The position numbers and the translations under genes are program-made. Positions 27,243 to 35,567 of a stretch of 64,000 nucleotides of DNA are shown piece by piece; position 1 is the stretch's first letter; the number at the start of each line of letters is the position of its first letter. Below the pieces are notes generated by a model. The model was given only the letters and a program-made list of their open reading frames with translations. It was not told the DNA's origin and searched no databases. The stretch comes from UBA10324 sp038326325 (GTDB lineage Bacteria; Bacteroidota; Bacteroidia; Chitinophagales; UBA10324): positions 1 to 64,000 of the forward strand of contig JBBQJW010000018.1 in the NCBI GenBank assembly GCA_038326325.1, read 5' to 3'.

Positions 27243-28619
27243 CTAAATCGAAGGAATCAACGATGGAAGAATTCCCAACACAATAGTTGCAACAGAAAGA
27301 ATGATGAGCAGAATAGTTTCAGTGCTCTTCAACTGTAACACTGTATCAGTGTGTGAAGTTTTGAAATACGATTCAATGATTGGTTTGAAATAATAATAAA
27401 TACTGATGAATGAATTCACGACGGCCAAACAAACTAACAAAACATATCCGCCTTCAATGGCTGAAGTGAACAAATAAAATTTTCCGAAGAATCCCGCAGT
27501 GAGCGGAATTCCTGAAAGTGATAATAGACTGATCGCGGTAATGAGAGCGAGTGATTTATTTTTCTTTGCTAATCCTGTAAAGCCACTTGCTTCATCAGTG
27601 TTGGTTTGTGTCTGAACAATATGTAAACAAATGAAAGCGCTCATTGAAGCTATGCCGTAAGCAACGGAATAAAATAAAATTGCACTCGCACCAACATAAG
27701 CAGGTGAGATTAATGCGAGCAACATGTAACCCGCATGAGCAATGCTTGAGTAAGCAAGCATGCGTTTCAAATTTTTCTGTTGAAGTGCGGTGATGTTTCC
27801 AATGAACATGGTGAGAATCGCGACACACCAAATCACGGAACTCCACTCGCTCGCAATTGGCGCGAAGCACAAACTGAACAAACGATAGAACGCGGCGAAG
27901 GAAGCGATCTTACCAACCGTGGCGAAGAATGCAGTGATGATTGTTGGTGCGCCCTGATACACATCAGGAGTCCAGAAATGAAACGGCGCGGCGGCTACTT
28001 TGAAAAGCAATCCAACTAAAATCAACAATACGCCACTGAGTAAAATATAATTTATTGAAGCGCCATCCGCTTTTATAAACGAGGCGATGGATGTTAAATC
28101 AAACGAAGCGGTCGCTCCATAAATTAAAGTGATTCCGAAAAGTAAAAACCCGGTAGAGAAAGCGCCCATCAGAAAATATTTCATCGCCGCTTCGTTAGAG
28201 GCGAGTTCTTTCTTTTTTAAACCCGCGAGAATGTAAAAAGCGATTGATAAAATTTCCACCCCGAGAAATAACATTAACAGATTGGTGTATGAAACCATCA
28301 CCACGGCGCCCGCTACCGAGAAAACAATTATCGAGAGTACTTCTGGAAGATGGTGGTCGCTCTCACCCATGAAGCGATTGTAGAATAAAATTAAAACCGT
28401 CGCGAGCGCCAAACAAACTCCACTGAAAGCGACAGCGTAATTGTCTTCCACCATCATGTGATGAAAGAAAGATGTCGAAGTATTCCAGTACATGAAATTG
28501 AAAACAAGCGCGGCGATGATTCCGAGAACGGAAATCAACGGAGTTATTTTTCGGTAATTAAAAATTCCGCCGAACAAATTCAGCATTCCTGTAATAGTAA
28601 GCGCAATGATTACATTCAT
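27243..28619 (-). CDS. nuoN: NADH-quinone oxidoreductase subunit N
   Basis: The 458-aa protein is hydrophobic along its length, with about 13-14 predicted helices. It contains the antiporter-like core motifs of NuoN: E-I-L-S-I-A-F-Y-I-L-A-G near residue 120, F-K-V-A-A-A-P-F-H-F-W-T-P-D-V-Y-Q-G-A-P-T (discontinuous-helix region with lysine and histidine), and L-K-R-M-L-A-Y-S-S-I-A-H-A-G-Y. It is one of three proton-pumping antiporter-like subunits of complex I. Its ATG overlaps the nuoM stop by four bases (ATGA), so translation is coupled. It ends the three-gene nuo group. Confidence 0.95.
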   Translation of the reverse strand: MNVIIALTITGMLNLFGGIFNYRKITPLISVLGIIAALVFNFMYWNTSTSFFHHMMVEDNYAVAFSGVCLALATVLILFYNRFMGESDHHLPEVLSIIVFSVAGAVVMVSYTNLLMLFLGVEILSIAFYILAGLKKKELASNEAAMKYFLMGAFSTGFLLFGITLIYGATASFDLTSIASFIKADGASINYILLSGVLLILVGLLFKVAAAPFHFWTPDVYQGAPTIITAFFATVGKIASFAAFYRLFSLCFAPIASEWSSVIWCVAILTMFIGNITALQQKNLKRMLAYSSIAHAGYMLLALISPAYVGASAILFYSVAYGIASMSAFICLHIVQTQTNTDEASGFTGLAKKNKSLALITAISLLSLSGIPLTAGFFGKFYLFTSAIEGGYVLLVCLAVVNSFISIYYYFKPIIESYFKTSHTDTVLQLKSTETILLIILSVATIVLGILPSLIPSI

Positions 28620-30088
28620 AAACCGCCGATAAGATTTGAATGGTGAGCGATCATGTCAAGCAATTCATTTACGGACGGAGCGGAAATATCCAGTAACAGA
28701 TTCGGAAAAATTCCGAGAACCAAAATGAACAGAATCAGTTTCCATGAAATTATTTTTTCCATCATCGTCATCGGTGTAACAGTCTTACTCGCGTCAGAAA
28801 CTTCTCCGAAGAAAACATTTCTGTACAACCGAAGCATGTAAACCGCTCCGAGAATTATGGTTAACCCAGCCATGAGCGAAGCCCACATATTCCATTGATA
28901 AACTCCCATCAGCAAAAGAAACTCCCCGACAAATCCATTGGTGAGTGGCAAGCCAACGCTTCCCAACATCACAATCGCGAACACAATCGCGACTTGTTTT
29001 TCCACCGAAGCGATTCCACCGAACGCATCCATCAATCGTGTGCCGCTTCTTCTTTCTAATAAATCAATCAAGAAGAAAAGCGCGACCGCATTAATACCGT
29101 GATTGAACATCTGAATCATCGCGCCCTGAATGCCTTGAGCGTTCATTGAAAAAATTCCGGCGGCTATTAAACCAACATGCGCAAGTGATGAAAAAGCAAT
29201 TAATGTTTTCAAATCATTTTGACGAATCGCGATCACTGAACCATAAATAATTCCGCACACGCAAAGAATAATCGCGAGGGTGTTCCATTGCGCAACCGCT
29301 TCAGGAACGATTGGCAATACGAAGCGAATCAATCCATACAATCCCATCTTCAACATGATACCGGCGAGCAACATGGTTCCTGCAGTTGGTGCGGTCGTAT
29401 ATGTTGGTGGCTGCCAACTGTGAAAAGGAAATATTGGAACCTTAACCGCGAATGCTAAAAAGAATCCCCAGAAAATCCATGACTGTTGCGATGAAGAAAG
29501 ATTGAGTTTATAAAATTCTGAAATCTCGAATGTGTGACCGCCCGGTGTTTGCAGGTAGAGATAAATGATTGCGACAAGCATGAATAAACTTCCCGCCAGC
29601 GTGTAAATAAAAAACTTAAGTGTAACAGCTATTCGGTTTTCGCCGCCCCACAATCCGCAGATGAAATAAATAGGGATGAGCGCGACTTCGTAACTTACAT
29701 AAAAAAGAAAAGCATCCTTCGCCATGAAAGCGCCGAGCATTCCTATCTGCATTAACAGAATGAGTGAATAGAAAGCATTAGCGTTTTCAATTTTCCGGTT
29801 GAGCGAAGCGCAAATAATAAACGGAGTAAGAATGGTGGTGAGTAAAACAAGTATCAGCGAAATACCATCAACGCCAATGTGAAAATTTATTCCGAAAGAA
29901 GAAATCCACGCGTGATTAAAATCTCCTGCGACACCATCGTTGCTATTAAAATGAAAAGCCATTATGAGTGAAACCACAAGAGTGAGTAACGAACCCATGA
30001 GCGCAGCCATGCCCGTGTGTTTCACTTTCAGAATGTTGGACAATACAATAAATATGAGTGGGATAATTAAGAGCAGCAGACAATGCAT
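28616..30088 (-). CDS. nuoM: NADH-quinone oxidoreductase subunit M
   Basis: The start is placed at the ATG at 30088, one base after the nuoL stop; an in-frame TTG at 30100 lies inside nuoL. The 490-aa polytopic protein shows NuoM motifs: H-I-G-V-D-G-I-S-L near residue 75, the Y-E-V-A-L-I-P-I-Y-F glutamate helix, V-P-I-F-P-F-H-S-W-Q-P-P-T-Y-T-T-A-P-T-A-G-T, and D-L-K-T-L-I-A-F-S-S-L-A-H-V-G-L. It is a proton-pumping antiporter-like subunit of complex I in the inner membrane, the middle gene of nuoL-M-N. Confidence 0.95.
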   Translation of the reverse strand: MHCLLLLIIPLIFIVLSNILKVKHTGMAALMGSLLTLVVSLIMAFHFNSNDGVAGDFNHAWISSFGINFHIGVDGISLILVLLTTILTPFIICASLNRKIENANAFYSLILLMQIGMLGAFMAKDAFLFYVSYEVALIPIYFICGLWGGENRIAVTLKFFIYTLAGSLFMLVAIIYLYLQTPGGHTFEISEFYKLNLSSSQQSWIFWGFFLAFAVKVPIFPFHSWQPPTYTTAPTAGTMLLAGIMLKMGLYGLIRFVLPIVPEAVAQWNTLAIILCVCGIIYGSVIAIRQNDLKTLIAFSSLAHVGLIAAGIFSMNAQGIQGAMIQMFNHGINAVALFFLIDLLERRSGTRLMDAFGGIASVEKQVAIVFAIVMLGSVGLPLTNGFVGEFLLLMGVYQWNMWASLMAGLTIILGAVYMLRLYRNVFFGEVSDASKTVTPMTMMEKIISWKLILFILVLGIFPNLLLDISAPSVNELLDMIAHHSNLIGGL

Positions 30089-30089
30089 A

Positions 30090-32006
30090 TCAGAAAGCAA
30101 TTGTTTTTACAATAGTGAAAAATATTATCGCCACAATTCCAATCACCATCATGAGAACATAAAAACCGATGTTGCCGGTTTGCAGATTTTTTAATATCGA
30201 ACTGAAAAAATAAACGGTTTGTCCGCCGCCGTTGACTGCGCCATCAATTACTTTCTTTTCTATCGTTCCGAAAAAGAAATTACTCATGCCGTTCAGCGGT
30301 TTCACAATCACACGGTCATACAACTCATCAATATAAAATTTGTGAAGCGAAAGTTTATACCAGATGCTCATTTTCGATTCGGGCTGTTCAGCAGGAATAT
30401 CTTTTTTGTTGTAACGCCGTTGTACCAATCGCGAGACAAAAATTATCATCAGCACAGAAATTCCCATCAACGAATATTCAAACAGGTTCGAAACTTCATG
30501 TTGAGCAATGCGCGTGTTCATTCCGAAAACAGGATTGAAATATTCGCTCAGAAAATGTTTCCCGCCCAATGCTTCCGGTATTCCGAGGAAACCCCCGACA
30601 GCGGAAAGCACCATCAATATCAACAGTGGCACTGTCATAATTTTTGGTGACTCGTGCAAATGTTCCAACTGATGTTTTGTTCCGCGAAACTCACCGAAGA
30701 AAGTCATGAAAAATAAACGGAACATATAAACCGCTGTCAGCACAGATGTAACAGAAAGCAGCACAAACAAAATCATGGAGTGAGAATAAGCGGCTGTAAG
30801 TATTTCATCTTTCGAAAAGAAACCCGCGAACGGAGGAAACCCTGCAATGGCAGCAGTTGCAATCGCCATGGTCATGAATGTTACAGGCAAATGTTTTCGC
30901 AGTCCACCCATTTTGCGCATGTTCTGTTCGCCGCTCATGGCGTGAATCACACTTCCGGCTCCGAGAAACAACAGCGCTTTAAAAAACGCGTGCGTCATTA
31001 CATGAAACATCGCGCTCGAATAAGCTGTTACACCTAACGCAACGAACATGTATCCCAACTGACTCACCGTCGAATAAGCCAGCACTTTTTTAATATCAGT
31101 TTGCGTGAGTGCAATAATTCCTGCCATCAAAGCAGTGAACGCACCAATCAACGCAACGAACTCGCTCGTGCCCGGAGCGAGCGCATATAAAATATTCGAA
31201 CGCGCAATCATGTAAATACCTGCGGTCACCATCGTAGCGGCGTGAATGAGCGCGCTTACAGGAGTTGGTCCTGCCATTGCATCGGGCAGCCAGGTGTAAA
31301 GCGGTATCTGCGCGCTCTTACCTATCGCGCCAACAAAAAGACAAAGTGTAATCAGCCCGAGTGTTACATCGCCGCTCGAAAAACTTCGTGCGCCATTAAA
31401 CACGGTTGTAAAATCAGAAGTGCCGAAAGTTTTAAATATCAGAAAAATGCCGAGCAGAAAACCAAGGTCGCCAATGCGGTTCATGATAAATGCCTTGTTC
31501 GCCGCCGCGGTGTACTCGCGGTTCTTAAACCAGAAACCAATAAGTAAGTACGAACATAAGCCCACTCCTTCCCATCCGATAAAAAGCATCACATAGTTGG
31601 CGCCGAGCACGAGCACCAGCATATTAAACATGAACAGGTTCATGTAAGCGAAAAACTTACCGAAGCCCGCTTCGTCGTGCATGTAGCCCGCCGAGTAAAT
31701 ATGAATCAGCAGCCCCACTCCCGTTACAATCAACATCATGATTATGCTGAGGCGGTCAACCAGAAAAGAAAAATCAACTGAGTAATTGCCCGCGTGTATC
31801 CACGAGCCGTAAGTTTTTTGCACCGCCTCGCCGCCGCGCCCAAGGTCTTCATAAAATATTCCGCAGGCGATAATGAATGAGAGAAGAACAGAACCGCAGC
31901 CAATAATCGCCGCTAAGTTTTTAGTAATTTTTCCGAAGCCGAGTCCGTTAATTACAAACCCCAGCAATGGAAGTAAAGGCACTAACCAAACAAGTTCCGT
32001 CATCAT
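30090..32006 (-). CDS. nuoL: NADH-quinone oxidoreductase subunit L
   Basis: The 638-aa product starts at one of two adjacent ATGs (32006 or 32003); an in-frame GTG at 32018 overlaps the probable transcription start. NuoL motifs include W-E-G-V-G-L-C-S-Y-L-L-I-G-F-W, R-I-G-D-L-G-F-L-L-G, P-L-Y-T-W-L-P-D-A-M-A-G-P-T-P-V-S-A-L-I-H-A-A-T-M-V-T-A-G and D-I-K-K-V-L-A-Y-S-T-V-S-Q-L-G-Y. The C-terminus contains the long lateral helix region. It is the distal proton-pumping subunit of complex I. Normally nuoK precedes it; here a secreted RCC1-repeat gene does, so nuoLMN forms its own transcription unit. Confidence 0.95.
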   Translation of the reverse strand: MMTELVWLVPLLPLLGFVINGLGFGKITKNLAAIIGCGSVLLSFIIACGIFYEDLGRGGEAVQKTYGSWIHAGNYSVDFSFLVDRLSIIMMLIVTGVGLLIHIYSAGYMHDEAGFGKFFAYMNLFMFNMLVLVLGANYVMLFIGWEGVGLCSYLLIGFWFKNREYTAAANKAFIMNRIGDLGFLLGIFLIFKTFGTSDFTTVFNGARSFSSGDVTLGLITLCLFVGAIGKSAQIPLYTWLPDAMAGPTPVSALIHAATMVTAGIYMIARSNILYALAPGTSEFVALIGAFTALMAGIIALTQTDIKKVLAYSTVSQLGYMFVALGVTAYSSAMFHVMTHAFFKALLFLGAGSVIHAMSGEQNMRKMGGLRKHLPVTFMTMAIATAAIAGFPPFAGFFSKDEILTAAYSHSMILFVLLSVTSVLTAVYMFRLFFMTFFGEFRGTKHQLEHLHESPKIMTVPLLILMVLSAVGGFLGIPEALGGKHFLSEYFNPVFGMNTRIAQHEVSNLFEYSLMGISVLMIIFVSRLVQRRYNKKDIPAEQPESKMSIWYKLSLHKFYIDELYDRVIVKPLNGMSNFFFGTIEKKVIDGAVNGGGQTVYFFSSILKNLQTGNIGFYVLMMVIGIVAIIFFTIVKTIAF

Positions 32007-32020
32007 ATTTTTTAGCACGA

Positions 32021-32050
32021 CAAAACTAATTGTGAGTTTCGTAAATACAA
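32021..32050 (-). promoter_or_regulatory. Candidate promoter of nuoLMN
   Basis: On the minus strand TAGTTTTG (plus-strand CAAAACTA at 32021-32028) is a perfect -7 box, and TTG (plus-strand CAA at 32048-32050) lies 19 bases upstream. The transcription start would fall around 32014-32018, only about ten bases from the nuoL ATG, so the leader is very short. This supports nuoLMN as an independent unit. Confidence 0.55.
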
Positions 32051-32216
32051 GTTGACGGAAATCAGTTTAGAGTTGGCGGTTTGCAATTGGCTGTGATAAA
32101 GATTGCAAAGAATTTTTATTGAAAGAAAACTTTGCGCACTTCGCTCTTTATGAAACTGCTTTGCGTGAAAAGTATTCTCCATATTTTTTTCTCCGTGGCT
32201 CCGTGCGAAATTGTAT

Positions 32217-33602
32217 TTATCTGACCACAATAATTTTTTCAATCAATGAAGCATCGCCCATTTTTACACGAACAAAATAAATTCCCGCTTTATCCAACCG
32301 AAATGAAAAATTATCAGCATGTGGTTTCGCCTGAAAAACAATTTGCCCCAACACATTTGTAATTAATAATTCGTTAATGGTTGAGTTGCATTTAATACTA
32401 ATCGGTTCGTTTGCGTTTGCAGGATTAGGATAAACAATCATCTGCGTTTTATTATCTGTTACGGTATTAATTCCAATTGTAATAACTGTATCACCCACAC
32501 AAAGTGGCGCAACTTGTACCGGAATATTTGAATCAGTAAATGTTCCGTTACCCAATTCACCACTTGTATTTAATCCGAAAGACCAGACAGAACCGTTTTT
32601 CTTTTTCACAAGCGAGTGATTTAACCCTGCATTAATTTCTGTTGCACTTGTTATTTGGTTTACCTGAACAGGAGCATGACGGTCTGTATTGGTTCCATCA
32701 CCTAAACCACCTGCGGTATTATATCCCCATGCCCAAACAGTTGAATCATTTTTAATTGCCAACGAATGATAAACTCCAGCGGTAATAGCTGTAACACCGG
32801 ATAGGTTAAGAACCTGTACCGGAATGTAACTATTCGTAGTAGTGCTATCGCCCAATTCGCCCTCGTTATTTCCTCCTAACGCCCAAACTGTTCCATCACT
32901 TTTAAGTGCAAGAGAAAAAGTATTGCCTGCTGCTATTGCAATTATTCCCGTAAGTCCGACAATCTGTTTGGCTGTATCAATATTAATATTTGTTCCAGTT
33001 CCTAACTGATAACCCCATGCCCAAACAGTAGAATCACTTTTCAAAGCAAGCGAATGATAATTGCCCGCAGCTATGGCTGTTACACTTGACAGGTTAATTG
33101 TTTGAACCGGAATATTGCTACTAGTTGTATTGCCTGTTCCCAATTGTCCGAATCCATTATCACCCCATCCCCAAACAGTTCCATCACTTTTTAATGCTAA
33201 CGAATTCAAGGTTCCTGCTTCAATTGCTATCACTCCCGTAAGAGAATTCACCTGAACAGGTATTAAACTCGGATTAACTGAACCATCACCTAACTGTCCA
33301 GAAACATTAAAACCGCTTGCCCAAACAGTTCCATCATTTTTTAAAGCAAGTGTATGATTAGCACCTGCCGATACTGCAACTGTTACACCTGAAAATAAAG
33401 TAACAATAGGAGTATCTACATTACCTGAATTGCCATTCGCCAATTCGCCGTAAGTGTTAAAACCCCAACCCTGAACAATGCCACTGTTACACACCGCAAT
33501 TGATTGATATGCTCCTGCTGCAATTTTCTGCGCTGAGCAAAAATTTATCTGGCTAAGAAGTACAACACTAAACCCAAGGGGTAATAAGAATTTGATTTTC
33601 AT
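32217..33602 (-). CDS. RCC1-repeat secreted protein with T9SS type A sorting domain
   Basis: The 461-aa protein has a signal peptide (L-L-P-L-G-F-S-V-V-L-L-S-Q-I-N-F-C-S-A). About seven RCC1 blades of ~50 residues follow, each with H-S/T-L-A-L-K-x-D-G/S-T-V-W-A-W/S-G and G-Q/E-L-G-D/T-G. RCC1 repeats form a seven-bladed beta-propeller used in protein contacts. The last 75 residues (V-Y-P-N-P-A-N-A-N-E-P-I then V-L-G-Q-I-V-F-Q) are a T9SS sorting signal, nearly the same as in the next gene upstream. Exported; ligand unknown. Confidence 0.88.
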   Translation of the reverse strand: MKIKFLLPLGFSVVLLSQINFCSAQKIAAGAYQSIAVCNSGIVQGWGFNTYGELANGNSGNVDTPIVTLFSGVTVAVSAGANHTLALKNDGTVWASGFNVSGQLGDGSVNPSLIPVQVNSLTGVIAIEAGTLNSLALKSDGTVWGWGDNGFGQLGTGNTTSSNIPVQTINLSSVTAIAAGNYHSLALKSDSTVWAWGYQLGTGTNINIDTAKQIVGLTGIIAIAAGNTFSLALKSDGTVWALGGNNEGELGDSTTTNSYIPVQVLNLSGVTAITAGVYHSLAIKNDSTVWAWGYNTAGGLGDGTNTDRHAPVQVNQITSATEINAGLNHSLVKKKNGSVWSFGLNTSGELGNGTFTDSNIPVQVAPLCVGDTVITIGINTVTDNKTQMIVYPNPANANEPISIKCNSTINELLITNVLGQIVFQAKPHADNFSFRLDKAGIYFVRVKMGDASLIEKIIVVR

Positions 33603-33801
33603 TTTTTGATTTATTGTTGTTGAAAGATGATTTTAAAAAACTGATGCCTTCTATTCAGTTGGTGTTACACCATTTGTTCTTCTTGAATTTTTGGCATTCA
33701 AATTTTTCGCTTGCGCAAAGTAATTCATTTGCTAAACATCAAAAGCACGAAGAAAAATCCTTCAGGATTTTTAAATCTCTGCTGCTCAGCTCTTAAGAAT
33801 T

Positions 33802-35379
33802 TTATTTCGCGACAATAATTTTTTCCACAAAAGAAGAGTCATTCGTTTTCAATCGAACAAAATAAATTCCCGCTTCATCCAATTGAAATGAAAAATTATC
33901 AGCGTGTGGTTTCGCCTGATAAATAATTTGCCCTAACACATTTGCAATTAATACTTCGTAAATGCTTGCATTGCTATTAACCGTGATAGATTCATTGATG
34001 GTTGAAGGATTCGGATAAATATTAATTGTGTTTTTCTTGCTTTTAATTTCCTCTGCCAACGAACCAAGGCAAAGCGGTGTTACAGCTCCTCCGTCATGTG
34101 TAACAGTTGCAGGAGCCGTTACAAAAACATTAGAGGGGACAGAAACGATTGACATTGTATTCCCTGTAACAGTATTAGCCAATGATTCAATCGTAGCCGC
34201 ATCGCTTTGATTGCAATCCGTGTTACCATTGGCATCTGTTTTTACTAAATAAACATTAATGTTTCCGGCTCCAAAACTTTGCGCATATCCTGTAATCGTG
34301 TATCCGCCATCTGCATTTTGAACCGCATAGTTACCGTGTTCTTCCAGCGTATCTCCATATGCTTTTGACCAAAGCAAACTGCCCATTGAATCAGTTTTAA
34401 CCAAGTACATATCAAATCCTCCCGCTCCAAAATTATTAGTTGAACCACCTAAAATATAACCGCCATCAGTTGTTTGTTGAACTGAACGCATATATGTAAT
34501 ACTCGCACCGCCATAAGTTTTTGACCATGTAACAGTTCCATCACCATCTATTTTGATCAGGTATGCATTCCATACACCTGCTCCAAAACTTAACGACTCA
34601 CCAATAAGAATATATCCGCCATCGGTAGTTTTTTGAATTTCATAACAATAATCCGCATTCGTTCCACCATAAGTTTTTGTCCAGAGTGTATCACCATCTG
34701 AATTTGTTTTTATCAGGTAAACATCTGAATTTCCGGAACCAAAACTCACGGTGGTTCCCGCGACAATAAATCCGCCATCTGAAGTTTGCAATACTGAATA
34801 TCCCTCATCATGATTTCCTGCTCCATAAATTTTTGTCCATAGTGTATCACCCGTTGAGTTTGTTCTTATTAAGTACAAATCATTATCAAATCCAAACGGG
34901 TTATTTCTGACGCCTGCTAAAATGTAACCACCATCAGTGGTTTGCTGCACACTATATCCATAATCCTGATCAGTTCCTCCATAAGTTTTTGTCCAGAGTA
35001 CATCACCTGAAGAATTAGTTTTTATTAAATAAATATCCCAAAGTCCGGCGCCGAAAACATCTGAGTTGCCAATAATTATAAATCCACCATCAGTTGTTTG
35101 TTGAACATTATAACCGGACTCATCACCACTTCCTCCATAAATTTTTGCAAAGACTGTGTCTCCCGATGAATTTGTCTTTATAAGATAAACATTAGAGCTA
35201 TCCGTACCGTTGTTATTTGTAGTACCAACTAATATAAATCCTCCATCGGTTGTTTGATGAATAACATTAGCATAACCAATATTATTTCCGCCGTAAGTTT
35301 TTTGAAATGTCGCCTGGGCTGTTACACTACAACTACATGCAATGAAAAATAATGCAATAAAAAGAATTTTTGATTTCAT
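33802..35379 (-). CDS. K-T-Y-G-G repeat secreted protein with T9SS type A sorting domain
   Basis: After a lipoprotein-like or Sec signal (I-A-L-F-F-I-A-C-S-C-S-V-T-A-Q), about seven repeats of ~53 residues each carry K-T/I-Y-G-G, then V-Q-Q-T-T-D-G-G-Y/F-I-L-x-G, then D-x-Y-L-I-K-T-N-S-x-G-D. This is a propeller-like repeat common in Bacteroidota secreted proteins. Total length is 525 aa. The C-terminal 75 residues are a T9SS type A sorting domain (I-Y-P-N-P-S-T-I-N-E-S-I ... V-L-G-Q-I-I-Y-Q-A-K-P-H-A-D-N-F-S-F) closely matching the adjacent RCC1 protein. Function unknown. Confidence 0.87.
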   Translation of the reverse strand: MKSKILFIALFFIACSCSVTAQATFQKTYGGNNIGYANVIHQTTDGGFILVGTTNNNGTDSSNVYLIKTNSSGDTVFAKIYGGSGDESGYNVQQTTDGGFIIIGNSDVFGAGLWDIYLIKTNSSGDVLWTKTYGGTDQDYGYSVQQTTDGGYILAGVRNNPFGFDNDLYLIRTNSTGDTLWTKIYGAGNHDEGYSVLQTSDGGFIVAGTTVSFGSGNSDVYLIKTNSDGDTLWTKTYGGTNADYCYEIQKTTDGGYILIGESLSFGAGVWNAYLIKIDGDGTVTWSKTYGGASITYMRSVQQTTDGGYILGGSTNNFGAGGFDMYLVKTDSMGSLLWSKAYGDTLEEHGNYAVQNADGGYTITGYAQSFGAGNINVYLVKTDANGNTDCNQSDAATIESLANTVTGNTMSIVSVPSNVFVTAPATVTHDGGAVTPLCLGSLAEEIKSKKNTINIYPNPSTINESITVNSNASIYEVLIANVLGQIIYQAKPHADNFSFQLDEAGIYFVRLKTNDSSFVEKIIVAK

Positions 35380-35567
35380 AATTTGAGTTGTTAAAAATGA
35401 TGGAGCAAATTATTTTATGAAATTAGGATGAAGTAAAATTAAAAACATTTTGCATCAAGAGATTTAAAACAAAACAGTTTTTTATTATGCACAAAAAATT
35501 CTTTTTCCAAAATCAAAAAAACTTTTACTTACCTGCATTTACTTGTACTTGAAACTTATTGTATTCA

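Noticed and set aside
30219..30650. 143-codon plus-strand frame opposite nuoL
   Set aside because: nuoL is unmistakable on the other strand; the antisense frame has no domain and low-quality composition.
32012..32242. 76-codon minus-strand frame between the RCC1 gene and nuoL
   Set aside because: It overlaps both neighbours and the nuoLMN promoter, starts poorly and shows no conserved motif.
33614..33796. 60-codon plus-strand frame between the two T9SS genes
   Set aside because: No recognisable pattern, unusual residue mix, and it fills a normal promoter-containing gap; not supported as a gene.
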